Below, in pieces: positions 8,638 through 16,881 of a stretch of DNA of 64,000 nucleotides. Source of the stretch: Streptosporangiales bacterium. Lineage in GTDB: Bacteria; Actinomycetota; Actinomycetes; Streptosporangiales; WHSR01. A program made the translations under genes and the position numbers. Location of the stretch: the NCBI GenBank assembly GCA_009379995.1, contig WHSR01000001.1, positions 62,001 through 126,000 of the forward strand, read 5' to 3'. Each line of letters starts with the position of its first letter. The stretch's first letter is position 1. The notes beneath the pieces are model-generated. The model had not been told where the DNA came from. It did no database searches and saw only the letters and a program-made list of their open reading frames with translations.

Positions 8638-10017
8638 GTGGTAGTCAGCCGCTCCCCGCAGGCACCGGATCGGGTCCTAGTCGAGACACCCGACGCCGAC
8701 GAGGCCGCCGTCGCGGCCGCCGCCACGCGTGCAGGCGAGGCAGGACGCGAGTGGGAACGTGCCGGCGGACTGTCCCGCGCCCAGGCGCTCGCCGCGGCCG
8801 GAGAGCGGATCGCGAACGCGAGCGAAGAGTTCACCGCGTTGATGGTCGACGAGGTCGGCAAGCCGGTCACCGAGGCACGCGGCGAGGCGGCGCGTGCCGT
8901 CGCGATCCTGCGGTACTTCGCTCAGCAGGCCATCGACCCGGACGGCGAGACGCTCCCGTCCGCGAACCCACGGGCCCTGCTGTACATGCGCCGGCGTCCG
9001 CACGGCGTCGCCGGCCTCATCACCCCGTGGAACTTCCCGCTGGCCATCCCGTTGTGGAAGGCCGCACCCGCGCTCGCGTTCGGCAACGCGGTCCTGCTCA
9101 AGCCGGCGCCCGAGGCCACCGCGCTCGCGCTGCGACTGGGCGAGCTGCTCTCGGCGGTGCTGCCGGACGGGCTTTTCCACGTGCTTCCGGGCGACGTCGA
9201 GGCCGGTCGGGCGGTGGTGGACAACGCCGACGCGGTGTCGTTCACCGGGTCGGTGGCGGCCGGGGGGTCGGTCGCCGCCGCGGCAGCCGGGCGCGGCGTG
9301 CCGGTACAGGCGGAGATGGGCGGTCTCAACGCGTCGATAGTGCTCCCGGACGCCGACCTCGACTCCGCGATGCAGCAGGTCGCCTTCGCGGCGATGGGGT
9401 ACGCGGGGCAGAAGTGCACGGCGACCAGCCGGGTGATCGCGGTCGGCAACGAGGCTCGGGCCGCCGAGGTGACCGACGCGCTGGTCGCGGCCGTCGGGGG
9501 GCAGCGCCTCGGCGATCCGGGGGAGGCGGAAACCGCCGTCGGGCCGGTGATCGAGGAGGCGGCCCGCGACGCGGTGGTCGCGGCGGCCCAGCGTGCGGCC
9601 GCCGACGGTGCCCGGGTGCTGGTGGGCGGCCGTGCGCCGGACCGGTCGGGTTGGTACGTCGAGCCGACGGTGGTGACGAACGCCCCGGCCGGCAGCCAGC
9701 TCGTCACCGAGGAGGTCTTCGGCCCGATCACCGCCGTGCAGTCCGCACCGGATGCGTCCGCGGCCGTACGGCTCAACAACGCGGTCCGGTACGGGCTCGT
9801 CACCTCCGTATACACCCGGGATCTTGACGCCGCGCTGGGCCTGGTGAGCGAGCTGGACACCGGTCTGGTGCGGGTGAACGCACCCACCTCCGGTGTGGAC
9901 TTCTGGGCGCCGTTCGGCGGCGAGAAGTCGTCCAGCTACGGGCCGCGCGAGCAGGGCAAGGCGGCACGCGAGTTCTACACCTCGACCCGGACCTTCATGA
10001 TCAACCCGGCCGGCTGA
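8638..10017 (+). CDS. NAD(P)-dependent aldehyde dehydrogenase
   Basis: ALDH-superfamily enzyme of 459 residues. PWNFP with Asn132, the general base Glu226 in AEMGGLN and the catalytic Cys260 in GQKCTATSR are all present; the C-terminal EEVFGPI motif is intact. The GTG at 8638 is the start because GAGGAGG sits just upstream, whereas the frame upstream to 8563 is unlike ALDHs. First gene of the fuconate/lactate operon; a TAACCT -10-like hexamer lies at 8523-8528. In this context it could oxidise L-lactaldehyde to L-lactate or a sugar-derived aldehyde, but motif reading does not fix the substrate. Confidence 0.92.
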   Translation: MVVSRSPQAPDRVLVETPDADEAAVAAAATRAGEAGREWERAGGLSRAQALAAAGERIANASEEFTALMVDEVGKPVTEARGEAARAVAILRYFAQQAIDPDGETLPSANPRALLYMRRRPHGVAGLITPWNFPLAIPLWKAAPALAFGNAVLLKPAPEATALALRLGELLSAVLPDGLFHVLPGDVEAGRAVVDNADAVSFTGSVAAGGSVAAAAAGRGVPVQAEMGGLNASIVLPDADLDSAMQQVAFAAMGYAGQKCTATSRVIAVGNEARAAEVTDALVAAVGGQRLGDPGEAETAVGPVIEEAARDAVVAAAQRAAADGARVLVGGRAPDRSGWYVEPTVVTNAPAGSQLVTEEVFGPITAVQSAPDASAAVRLNNAVRYGLVTSVYTRDLDAALGLVSELDTGLVRVNAPTSGVDFWAPFGGEKSSSYGPREQGKAAREFYTSTRTFMINPAG

Positions 10018-10053
10018 CGAGCCGGTGAGTGCGGTAAGGGAGGGAGCGCGAGC

Positions 10054-10944
10054 ATGACGACGGCGCTGTGGCGGGTGGCCACCGCGGACGGCCCGCGGCT
10101 GGCCCGGGGTACGGTCGAGGCCGGTCCCGCCGAGCTCCTGGAGGACGAGCTCACCCTGGCCCGGTTGCTCGCCGACGACGGCCCGGGGCTCGCCGACCTC
10201 ACCGTGTTGCCCGCCATGGGGCCAGTCACTGGGCCGGCTCCCGCGACCGCCCGACCGCTCGCTCCCGTCGACGCACAGCCCATCTGGGCCGCCGGGGTCA
10301 CGTTCCAGCGCAGCCGCGAGGCGCGTAAGGAGGAGTCGCACGGCCTCGACTTCTACGACCACGTGTACGACGCCGTACGTCCCGAGATCTTCCTCAAGGC
10401 CCTGCCGGGCACCGCACGGGGACCCGGCCAGGACATCGGGGTACGGCGCGACTCCACCTGGGACGTACCCGAGCCGGAGCTGGGGGTGGTCGCGGACGCG
10501 AGTGGCCGGGCCGTCGGGTACGTGCTCGGCGACGACGTGTCGTCGCGCAGCATCGAGGGCGAGAACCCGCTCTACCTTCCGCAGGCGAAGATCTACGACG
10601 GGAGCTGCGCGATCGGTCCGTGCGTCGTGCCGCTCGCCGAGGCCCCGCCGCTCGCCGAGATGCGGATCTCGCTGATCGTGCGCCGGGCCGGGGTGACCGA
10701 GTTCGAGGACACCGTCCACCTCGCGCGGATGCGCCGGACCGTCGACGACCTGCTCGACTGGCTGTTCGCCGCGTGCTCGTTCCCGGACGGCGGGGTCCTG
10801 TTGACCGGCACCTCGATTGTGCCTCCCGAGGACTTCACCCTGTCCGACGGCGACGAGGTGGAGATCGCCGCGACCGGCCTCGGTTCGCTGATCAACGGGG
10901 TCCGCCTGGTCGGCGCGCCGGCGGGTAAAGGGGCGGCCTCGTGA
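10054..10944 (+). CDS. FAH-family hydrolase, probable 2,4-diketo-3-deoxy-L-fuconate hydrolase
   Basis: Fumarylacetoacetate-hydrolase fold, 296 residues, with metal-binding acidic residues in VPEPELGVV (near 138-146), the [13 protein letters not shown] segment and the C-terminal [20 protein letters not shown]. In oxidative L-fucose and L-rhamnose pathways a FAH-family enzyme splits 2,4-diketo-3-deoxy-fuconate/rhamnonate into pyruvate and L-lactate. The adjacent fuconate dehydratase, SDR and LutABC genes make that the best reading here. An alternative is a 2-keto-3-deoxy-acid dehydratase of the KdaD type, which has the same fold. GGGAGGGAG precedes ATG 10054. The stop overlaps the next start by GTGA. 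Confidence 0.8.
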   Translation: MTTALWRVATADGPRLARGTVEAGPAELLEDELTLARLLADDGPGLADLTVLPAMGPVTGPAPATARPLAPVDAQPIWAAGVTFQRSREARKEESHGLDFYDHVYDAVRPEIFLKALPGTARGPGQDIGVRRDSTWDVPEPELGVVADASGRAVGYVLGDDVSSRSIEGENPLYLPQAKIYDGSCAIGPCVVPLAEAPPLAEMRISLIVRRAGVTEFEDTVHLARMRRTVDDLLDWLFAACSFPDGGVLLTGTSIVPPEDFTLSDGDEVEIAATGLGSLINGVRLVGAPAGKGAAS

Positions 10945-12254
10945 CCGACGGCACGATCACCCGCCTGGATACCGTCGACCTGCGCTTCCCGACCTCCCGG
11001 GCACTCGACGGTTCGGACGCGATGAACCCGGACCCGGACTACTCCGCCGCCTACGTGATCGTGCGCACGGACAGGGCAGACGGCCTGTCCGGCCACGGGT
11101 TCACGTTCACCATCGGGCGCGGCAACGAGCTGTGTGTCGCCGCCATCGAGTCGCTGGCGCCGCTGCTCGTCGGGTTGCGGCTGAGCGAGGTCTTCGCCGA
11201 TCCAGGGGGCTTCTGGCGGCACGTCACCGGGGACTCCCAGCTGCGCTGGGTCGGCCCGGAGAAGGGCGTCATCCACCTGGCGACCGCCGCGGTCGTCAAC
11301 GCGGTGTGGGACCTGTACGCCAAGGTGGCCGGGTTGCCGCTGTGGAAGCTGCTGGTCGACATGACACCTGAGCAGCTGGCAGGGTGCGTGGACTTCCGCT
11401 ACATCCGCGACGTCCTTCCCCCCGAGGAGGCCGTCGAGCTGCTGCGGCGCCAAGAGCCGGGAAAGCCGGAGCGGGAGGCGTACCTGCGGCGTGCCGGGTA
11501 CCCGGCGTACACCACCTCGGCCGGGTGGCTCGGCTACGACGACGCCAAGCTGCGCCGGCTGGCCGAGGATGCCGTGGCCGCCGGCTGGGGACACGTGAAG
11601 CTCAAGGTCGGCGCCGACCTGGCCGACGACGTACGGCGCTGCCGTATCGTCCGGGAGATCATCGGGCCGGACCGCAAGCTCATGGTCGACGCCAACCAGC
11701 GGTGGAGCGTCGACGAGGCGATCGCCTGGATGGAGGACCTGAAGCCTTTCGATCCCTGGTGGATCGAGGAGCCGACGAGCCCTGACGACGTGCTCGGCCA
11801 CGCGGCGGTCGCCCGCGCTGTCGCCCCGATCGGCGTCGCCACCGGGGAGCACGTGCAGAACCGGGTGGTGTTCAAGCAGCTCCTCCAGGCCGAGGCGATT
11901 TCGTTCTGCCAGGTGGACGCGTGCCGGCTGGGCGGAGTGAACGAGGTGCTCGCGGTCTTGCTGCTCGCCGCCAAGTACGGCGTGCCGGTCTGCCCGCATG
12001 CTGGCGGCGTAGGGCTGTGCGAGCTCGTCCAGCACCTGTCGATGGTCGACTACGTAGCGGTGAGCGGATCGATGACCGACCGCGTGATCGAGTACGTAGA
12101 TCACCTGCACGAGCACTTCGTGCACCCGGTAGACCTCCGCATGGGACGCTACTTCCCGCCCGCAGCCCCTGGGTACAGCGCCGAGATCAAGTCCGAGACG
12201 CTGCGGGGGTACCGCTTCCCGGACGGCCCCGTGTGGTCGCCCGCCCCCCGTTGA
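10941..12254 (+). CDS. L-fuconate dehydratase (enolase superfamily)
   Basis: Converts L-fuconate to 2-keto-3-deoxy-L-fuconate. It is 437 residues long, the size of characterised FucD/ENOSF1 proteins. The N-terminus ([20 protein letters not shown]) and the [20 protein letters not shown] stretch match that family. Catalytic residues sit where expected: KxK at 220-222, metal ligands Asp250 (DANQRW) and Glu276 ([10 protein letters not shown]), and the acid/base His353 in [18 protein letters not shown] start at 10941 overlaps the FAH stop. A fucose dehydrogenase and a fuconolactonase, needed to reach fuconate from free fucose, are not in the window. Confidence 0.93.
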   Translation: MTDGTITRLDTVDLRFPTSRALDGSDAMNPDPDYSAAYVIVRTDRADGLSGHGFTFTIGRGNELCVAAIESLAPLLVGLRLSEVFADPGGFWRHVTGDSQLRWVGPEKGVIHLATAAVVNAVWDLYAKVAGLPLWKLLVDMTPEQLAGCVDFRYIRDVLPPEEAVELLRRQEPGKPEREAYLRRAGYPAYTTSAGWLGYDDAKLRRLAEDAVAAGWGHVKLKVGADLADDVRRCRIVREIIGPDRKLMVDANQRWSVDEAIAWMEDLKPFDPWWIEEPTSPDDVLGHAAVARAVAPIGVATGEHVQNRVVFKQLLQAEAISFCQVDACRLGGVNEVLAVLLLAAKYGVPVCPHAGGVGLCELVQHLSMVDYVAVSGSMTDRVIEYVDHLHEHFVHPVDLRMGRYFPPAAPGYSAEIKSETLRGYRFPDGPVWSPAPR

Positions 12255-12276
12255 GTGTCGAGGAGGTACCGGACCC

Positions 12277-13029
12277 ATGGGCTTCGACGGGACCGCCGCG
12301 GTCGTCACCGGAGGTGGATCGGGCATCGGCCTGGCGACCGCGACGCTGCTCGCCGGTGCCGGCGCTCGGGTGGGCGCGCTCGACGTACGGCCGCCGAGCG
12401 GAATGCCCGGCGTCCTCGGCCTCACCGCGGACGTACGCGACCAGCAGGCGGTGGACACGGCGGTCGCCGAGGTAGCCCGGCGGTACGGAGGCGTGGACAT
12501 CGTGGTCGCCAACGCCGGCATCGGCGCGGTCGGCGCCCTCGATGAGGGCGACCTCGACGAATGGCGCCGCGTGCTAGACGTCAACCTTCTCGGCGTCGTC
12601 CGAACCGTCCGCGCCGCGCTCCCGTACCTGCGCCGCTCGCAAACCCCGGCGATCGTCACAACGTGCTCCGTGGCGGCGACGGTCGGGCTGCCGCGGCGTG
12701 CCCTCTACAGCGCCAGCAAGGGCGCCCTGTACGCGCTGACCCTGGCCACCGCGGCCGACCTGCTGGACGACGGGGTCCGGGTGTGCGGCGTGTGTCCCGG
12801 GACGATCGACACCCCGTGGGTGGGTCGGCTGCTCTCGGGGTCGGAGGACCCGGCGGCCGAGCGGGACCGGCTGGCCGCCCGCCAGCCGGTCGGGCGCCTC
12901 GGCGCCGCCGAAGAGGTGGCCGCCGCGATCGCCTACCTCGCCGACCCCTCCTCGGCGTTCTGCACCGGGACGATGCTGACCGTCGACGGCGGGCTGACCG
13001 GCCTCCGCGTTCCGGGAAGATCGCCATGA
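12277..13029 (+). CDS. SDR oxidoreductase, probable 2-keto-3-deoxy-L-fuconate dehydrogenase
   Basis: Classical short-chain dehydrogenase, 250 residues. The cofactor motif is TGGGSGIG (residues 9-16), followed by NAGIG, and the catalytic Tyr144/Lys148 are in YSASKGALY with Ser in TTCSVAATVG about 13 residues earlier. GAGGAGGT precedes ATG 12277. Between the fuconate dehydratase and the regulator it most likely oxidises 2-keto-3-deoxy-L-fuconate at C4 to feed the FAH hydrolase. Sequence alone identifies only the SDR class. Its stop overlaps the GntR start (ATGA). Confidence 0.88.
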   Translation: MGFDGTAAVVTGGGSGIGLATATLLAGAGARVGALDVRPPSGMPGVLGLTADVRDQQAVDTAVAEVARRYGGVDIVVANAGIGAVGALDEGDLDEWRRVLDVNLLGVVRTVRAALPYLRRSQTPAIVTTCSVAATVGLPRRALYSASKGALYALTLATAADLLDDGVRVCGVCPGTIDTPWVGRLLSGSEDPAAERDRLAARQPVGRLGAAEEVAAAIAYLADPSSAFCTGTMLTVDGGLTGLRVPGRSP

Positions 13030-13724
13030 GCCTGACCGACGACGCGATCATCAAGATCAAGGAGCTCATCGTGTCCGGGCAGCTGCGCCCGGGCGACCGG
13101 CTGTCCAAGGAACGGGAGCTCGCGGCCGAGCTCGGGCTGTCCCGCAACTCGCTGCGTGAGGCGGTGCGGGCGCTGTCGTTGATCCGGGTGCTCGACGTGC
13201 GCCAGGGCGACGGTACGTACGTGACCAGCCTCCGCCCGGACGTGCTGCTCGAGGCGCTGTCGTTCGCCGTCGACCTCGCCCAGGACCAAACCATCGCCGA
13301 GCTGTTCGAGGTGCGCCGGCTGCTCGAACCGGCGGCGACCGCGCTCGCCGCCTCCCGGATCAATGACGCCGACCTCGCGGAGCTATCCGGGCTCACCGCC
13401 CGGATGTGGGACAGCTCCTCCGCCGAGGAGCTGGTCCACCACGACCTCGACTTCCACGAGAAGATCGTCCAGGCGACCGGAAACGAGACCCTGCTGATGC
13501 TCTGCCGAAGCGTGGCGCAGCGCACCGTCCGGGTGCGGGTGTGGCGGGGGATCGTCGAGGACGGCATCGTCGAGTGGACGTGCCAGCAGCACGAGGCGAT
13601 CCACCGGGCGCTCGGCCGGCACGACGGGCCCCTTGCGCTCGCCGCCGCCACCGTACACGTCGCGGAGGTCGAGCGCTGGCTGCACCGCTATCTCCAGGAC
13701 GAGGGCGAGGATGCGTCGCCTTGA
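13026..13724 (+). CDS. GntR-family (FCD) transcriptional regulator of the fuconate/lactate operon
   Basis: A 232-residue FadR-subfamily regulator: winged helix at 1-70 (LSKERELAAELGLSRNSLREAVRAL, then RQGDGTYV) and an all-helical FCD ligand-binding domain. Likely metal/ligand residues include the acidic ELFEVRRLLEPAA helix, HHDLDFHEKI and a C-terminal His (CQQHEAIHRAL). Members of this group respond to small carboxylates such as lactate. LldR/LutR is the obvious comparison because lutABC follow directly. It starts inside the SDR stop (ATGA), so it is co-transcribed and probably autoregulates the operon. I did not find a convincing operator in front of 8638. Confidence 0.88.
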   Translation: MSLTDDAIIKIKELIVSGQLRPGDRLSKERELAAELGLSRNSLREAVRALSLIRVLDVRQGDGTYVTSLRPDVLLEALSFAVDLAQDQTIAELFEVRRLLEPAATALAASRINDADLAELSGLTARMWDSSSAEELVHHDLDFHEKIVQATGNETLLMLCRSVAQRTVRVRVWRGIVEDGIVEWTCQQHEAIHRALGRHDGPLALAAATVHVAEVERWLHRYLQDEGEDASP

Positions 13725-13841
13725 CGTCCGCCCCGAGGCGAAACAAAGATCCGATGTCATGACCCTGCTGCCCGGCGCTCCCTTCCCCTCCGCTCCTCGC
13801 TCGCTTACGCTCGCTGCGATGCTCAGTTCGGGGAGCGCCTC

Positions 13842-14579
13842 GTGACGGAGCCGCCGCGCCGGGTCGCCCTGTTCGTCTCCTGCGTCGCCGACCTCGCCGC
13901 GCCCGGTCCGGCCCGAGCCGCAGTCGAGATCCTGGAGTCGCTCGGCTGCCGGGTCGAGTTCCCGCAGGAGCAGACGTGCTGTGGGCAGCCGGCACTGAAC
14001 TCGGGCTTCCCGGACGACGCGCGCCGGCTGATGCGGCGGTGGGTGCGGACCTTCGAGCCGTACGAGGCGGTGGTGAGTCCTTCTGGCTCGTGCGCGTCGA
14101 CGGTGCACCACCACTACCCACGGGTGCTGGAGGAGCCGTGGGCGGAGCGGGCCAGCAAGGTGGTCGACCGACTCTACGAGCTCACCCAGTTCGTGGCCGC
14201 GTACGGGTCCGACCTGGAGCTGCGCCTGGACGCCACCGTCACGTACCACGACTCCTGCCACATGCTGCGCAGCCTGGGCGAGCAGCGTGCGCCTCGGCAG
14301 GTGCTGGAGCGGATCAACGGGGTACGCCTGGTCGAGATGCCGAACAGCGAGCAGTGCTGCGGGTTCGGCGGCACGTTCGCCACGAAGTTCCCGGAGGTGT
14401 CGGTGGCGCTCGCCGACCAGAAGCTCGCCGACGCCGGGGAGACCTCCGCGGAGTACCTGGTCTCCGCGGACCCGGGATGCCTGCTGCACCTGGCCGCGCG
14501 GGCCCGGGCCGCCGGCCGTGGGGTACGGACCCGGCACATCGCCGAACTGATCCGCGACGCCATGGAGGTGCCGCAATGA
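13842..14579 (+). CDS. lutA: L-lactate utilisation protein LutA (CCG-domain Fe-S oxidoreductase)
   Basis: A 245-residue iron-sulfur subunit with two cysteine-rich CCG domains. The first has Cys46-Cys47 in EQTCCGQPALNSG and SGSCAS, the second YHDSCHMLR, EQCCGFGG and SADPGCLLH. With LutB and LutC it forms the non-flavin L-lactate oxidation system that yields pyruvate. GTG 13842 is preceded by GGGGAGCG. The 117-base gap before it has a GCTCGCT-rich run but no clear promoter, so it is probably still part of the fuconate operon. Its stop overlaps the lutB start (ATGA). Confidence 0.95.
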   Translation: MTEPPRRVALFVSCVADLAAPGPARAAVEILESLGCRVEFPQEQTCCGQPALNSGFPDDARRLMRRWVRTFEPYEAVVSPSGSCASTVHHHYPRVLEEPWAERASKVVDRLYELTQFVAAYGSDLELRLDATVTYHDSCHMLRSLGEQRAPRQVLERINGVRLVEMPNSEQCCGFGGTFATKFPEVSVALADQKLADAGETSAEYLVSADPGCLLHLAARARAAGRGVRTRHIAELIRDAMEVPQ

Positions 14580-16045
14580 GCTCCAGCGCCCTGCGCGGAC
14601 GGGAGCGGCTGCGTCCCGAACGTCCCGCCTGGGCGGCCGCGAGCGAGCCGCTGGTCCGCCGGCCGCTGCCGCTGGTGACCCGGGAGGCCGTCGCCCGCCC
14701 GGTCACCGGTGCGACCAACGCGCGATTGGTCCAGCGGAACATGAACTGGAACGCCGACAAGTGGCCGCCGGCGATGGCGGAGCTGCGCGAGCGGGGCGCG
14801 GCCATCCGCCGGGAGACCCTGCGCGATCTCGAGGGCTACCTCCGTCGGCTCACCGAGCGGGTGGAGGAGCACGGCGGCCGGGTGCACCGGGCCACGACAC
14901 CGGACGACGCCCGCCGCATCGTCGGTGAGATCGCCCGGGACGGCGACGTACGGCTGGCGATCAAGTCGAAGTCGATGGTGTCCGAGGAGATCGAGCTCGG
15001 TCCGTACCTGGAGGAGCATGGCGTCGAGGTGGTGGAGACCGACCTGGGCGAGTACATCGTGCAGCTCGCGGACGAACGGCCGGGCCACATCATCGCCCCG
15101 GCGATCCACAAGAGCCGCGCCGACATCCACGACCTGTTCGAGCGGCTCGGCGGTGAGCGGTTGCCCGACGCCCCCGAGCAGCTCGCTGCGTTCGCGCGGC
15201 GCCGGCTGCGCGACGACTTCCACGGTGCCGACATGGGCATCTCCGGCGTCAACTTCGCCTGTGCCGACACCGGGACGCTGGTGACCGTCACCAACGAGGG
15301 CAACGCCCGGATGGTGACCTCACAGCCGCGGATCCACGTCGCGGTGATGACGCTGGAGAAGGTCATCCCCCGGTTCACCGACCTCGGCGTGCTCGTCCCG
15401 CTGCTTTCGCATGCGGCGACCCGGCAGCGGGTGTCGGTCTACCAGACGATGGTCACCGGGCCACGCCGGCCGGGCGAGGCCGACGGCCCCGAGGAGCTGC
15501 ACCTGATCATCCTGGACAACGGGCGAAGCCGGATCCCCGGGACCCAGTACGAGGAGGTCCTCGCCTGCATCCGATGCGGCGCGTGCCAGGTCGCCTGCCC
15601 GGTGTTCCGTACGGTCGGCGGCGGCCACGCGTACAACGCGGTGTACGGCGGGCCGATCGGCGCGGTGCTCACCCCACTGATCGGTGACCAGGAGGAGGGC
15701 GCGGATCTCCCGTTCCTCTCGTCGTTGTGCGGGGCCTGCTACGACGCCTGCCCAGTCAAGATCCCGCTGCCGGACATGCTGGTCGACCTTCGGGCCGACT
15801 ACGAGCGGCGGCATCGGGGCCCGGCCCGGGTCGGCTGGGCCGCCTGGAGCCGGCTGTGGGGCTCCCCGCTGGGCTACCGGGCGTCGCTGTTGGGAGGCCG
15901 CCTCGCAGGGCTGCTGCCCGGAGGGCTGGTAGGTAGGACCGCGTCCCTCGCCCGCAGCTGGAGCCGCGGCCGCGACGTGCCGCCGCTCCGCGCGGCCGGA
16001 GCCTTCCGCCGGTGGTTCCGATCCCACCGGGGGGAGCCGGGGTGA
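14576..16045 (+). CDS. lutB: L-lactate utilisation protein LutB (LUD domain plus 4Fe-4S ferredoxin domain)
   Basis: The 489-residue central subunit. The LUD domain occupies the first 300 residues (AIKSKSMVSEEIEL, then ADTGTLVTVTNEGNARM) and is followed by two 4Fe-4S clusters, CxxCxxC...CP at 331-342 (CIRCGACQVACP) and a second at 385-393 (CGACYDACP), and the GGHAYNAVYGGP signature. ATG 14576 overlaps the lutA stop, and the family N-terminus (RNMNWNADKWPPA) fits this start. The role is electron transfer during L-lactate to pyruvate conversion, here disposing of the lactate released by fuconate breakdown. Confidence 0.95.
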   Translation: MSSSALRGRERLRPERPAWAAASEPLVRRPLPLVTREAVARPVTGATNARLVQRNMNWNADKWPPAMAELRERGAAIRRETLRDLEGYLRRLTERVEEHGGRVHRATTPDDARRIVGEIARDGDVRLAIKSKSMVSEEIELGPYLEEHGVEVVETDLGEYIVQLADERPGHIIAPAIHKSRADIHDLFERLGGERLPDAPEQLAAFARRRLRDDFHGADMGISGVNFACADTGTLVTVTNEGNARMVTSQPRIHVAVMTLEKVIPRFTDLGVLVPLLSHAATRQRVSVYQTMVTGPRRPGEADGPEELHLIILDNGRSRIPGTQYEEVLACIRCGACQVACPVFRTVGGGHAYNAVYGGPIGAVLTPLIGDQEEGADLPFLSSLCGACYDACPVKIPLPDMLVDLRADYERRHRGPARVGWAAWSRLWGSPLGYRASLLGGRLAGLLPGGLVGRTASLARSWSRGRDVPPLRAAGAFRRWFRSHRGEPG

Positions 16046-16058
16046 AGGAGATGAGCGG

Positions 16059-16583
16059 ATGACCACGAAGCGGGTGACCCCGAGGGCTACCAGGTCGGAT
16101 CCGCGCCGCTACATCGCGGCCTTGGAGCAGGTCGGCGGGCGCGCCGTCGCGCTGCCCAGCCGGGCGGAGGCCGTCGAGGAGGTCAGGCGGCTGTGCGGTA
16201 CCCGGCCCGTCGTGGTCGACAAGCACCCCGACCTGGACGGGGTGGCCGACGGGCTGCACGTCGTCGAAGATCCGTGGGGGGCGGAGGTGGGCGTGACGGG
16301 AGCCGTCGCCGCCGCCGAGGAGACGGGCACCCTCGCGCTCGCCTTCGACGCCGACCGTCCGCGCAGCACGTCGCTGGTGCCACCGGTACACGTCGCGCTG
16401 GTGCCGCAGGCTCGCCTCGTCCCGACCTACGCCGATGCGGTCGAGGCGCTCGCGGCGTTGCGGCCCGTGCCGTCGGCGATGAACCTCGTCACCGGGCCGA
16501 GCAGCTCCGGTGACATCGAGCTCACCACCGTCCGCGCCGTGCACGGCCCCGGCGAGATCCACGTCGTCCTGTACGACGAGTAA
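16059..16583 (+). CDS. lutC: L-lactate utilisation protein LutC (LUD domain)
   Basis: A 174-residue LUD-domain subunit, the last of the lutABC set. Characteristic segments are EDPWGAEVGVTGAVAAAEETG and VTGPSSSGDIELTTVRAVHGP. The N-terminus is shorter than in Bacillus LutC (about 240 residues), but short forms are usual in actinobacteria. GAAGGAGAT precedes ATG 16059, 13 bases after lutB. A small inverted repeat (16588-16592 with 16599-16603) follows the stop and might end the operon. Confidence 0.92.
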   Translation: MTTKRVTPRATRSDPRRYIAALEQVGGRAVALPSRAEAVEEVRRLCGTRPVVVDKHPDLDGVADGLHVVEDPWGAEVGVTGAVAAAEETGTLALAFDADRPRSTSLVPPVHVALVPQARLVPTYADAVEALAALRPVPSAMNLVTGPSSSGDIELTTVRAVHGPGEIHVVLYDE

Positions 16584-16665
16584 GGACGAGCGCGCTAACG
16601 CTCTTGACCTGCCGTTTGGCCCGCTCCTGTGGACTTCTGCCGGGTTTGGGCGCGTTATAGAGGAT

Positions 16666-16881
16666 ATGAAGGGCGAGAAGGTGGAAATCGTCATCGACGC
16701 GGGCGGCACCCCACGGACCTACGTCGTCGAGGCGACGCGGGCCGGCCGCCGCGTCGAGGTCACGACCGGCAGGGGGATCGTCGAGGTCAGCGAGGTCACC
16801 AGGACCGGTACCGCGGTACGTACCTCGCGGTTCATGTCCAGCAGGGTGATCGCTCTCGTCGAGCACCCCAATCATGGCTGA
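16666..16881 (+). CDS. Small basic protein of unknown function
   Basis: A 71-residue frame (MKGEKVEIVIDAGG...) that alternates beta-type hydrophobic and polar residues and looks like a small beta-rich domain (VEIVIDA, YVVEAT, RVEVTTG, IVEVSEV). AGAGGAT precedes the ATG closely. The 3' end overlaps the next gene by eight bases, which suggests coupling to the ABC ATPase. I do not recognise a family. Confidence 0.55.
   Translation: MKGEKVEIVIDAGGTPRTYVVEATRAGRRVEVTTGRGIVEVSEVTRTGTAVRTSRFMSSRVIALVEHPNHG

Noticed and set aside
8677-12659. Very long open frames antisense to the aldehyde dehydrogenase, FAH and fuconate dehydratase genes
   Set aside because: They arise from high-GC codon bias opposite strongly coding frames. 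Their translations are Arg/His/Gly-rich without domains, and the plus-strand proteins are unambiguous.
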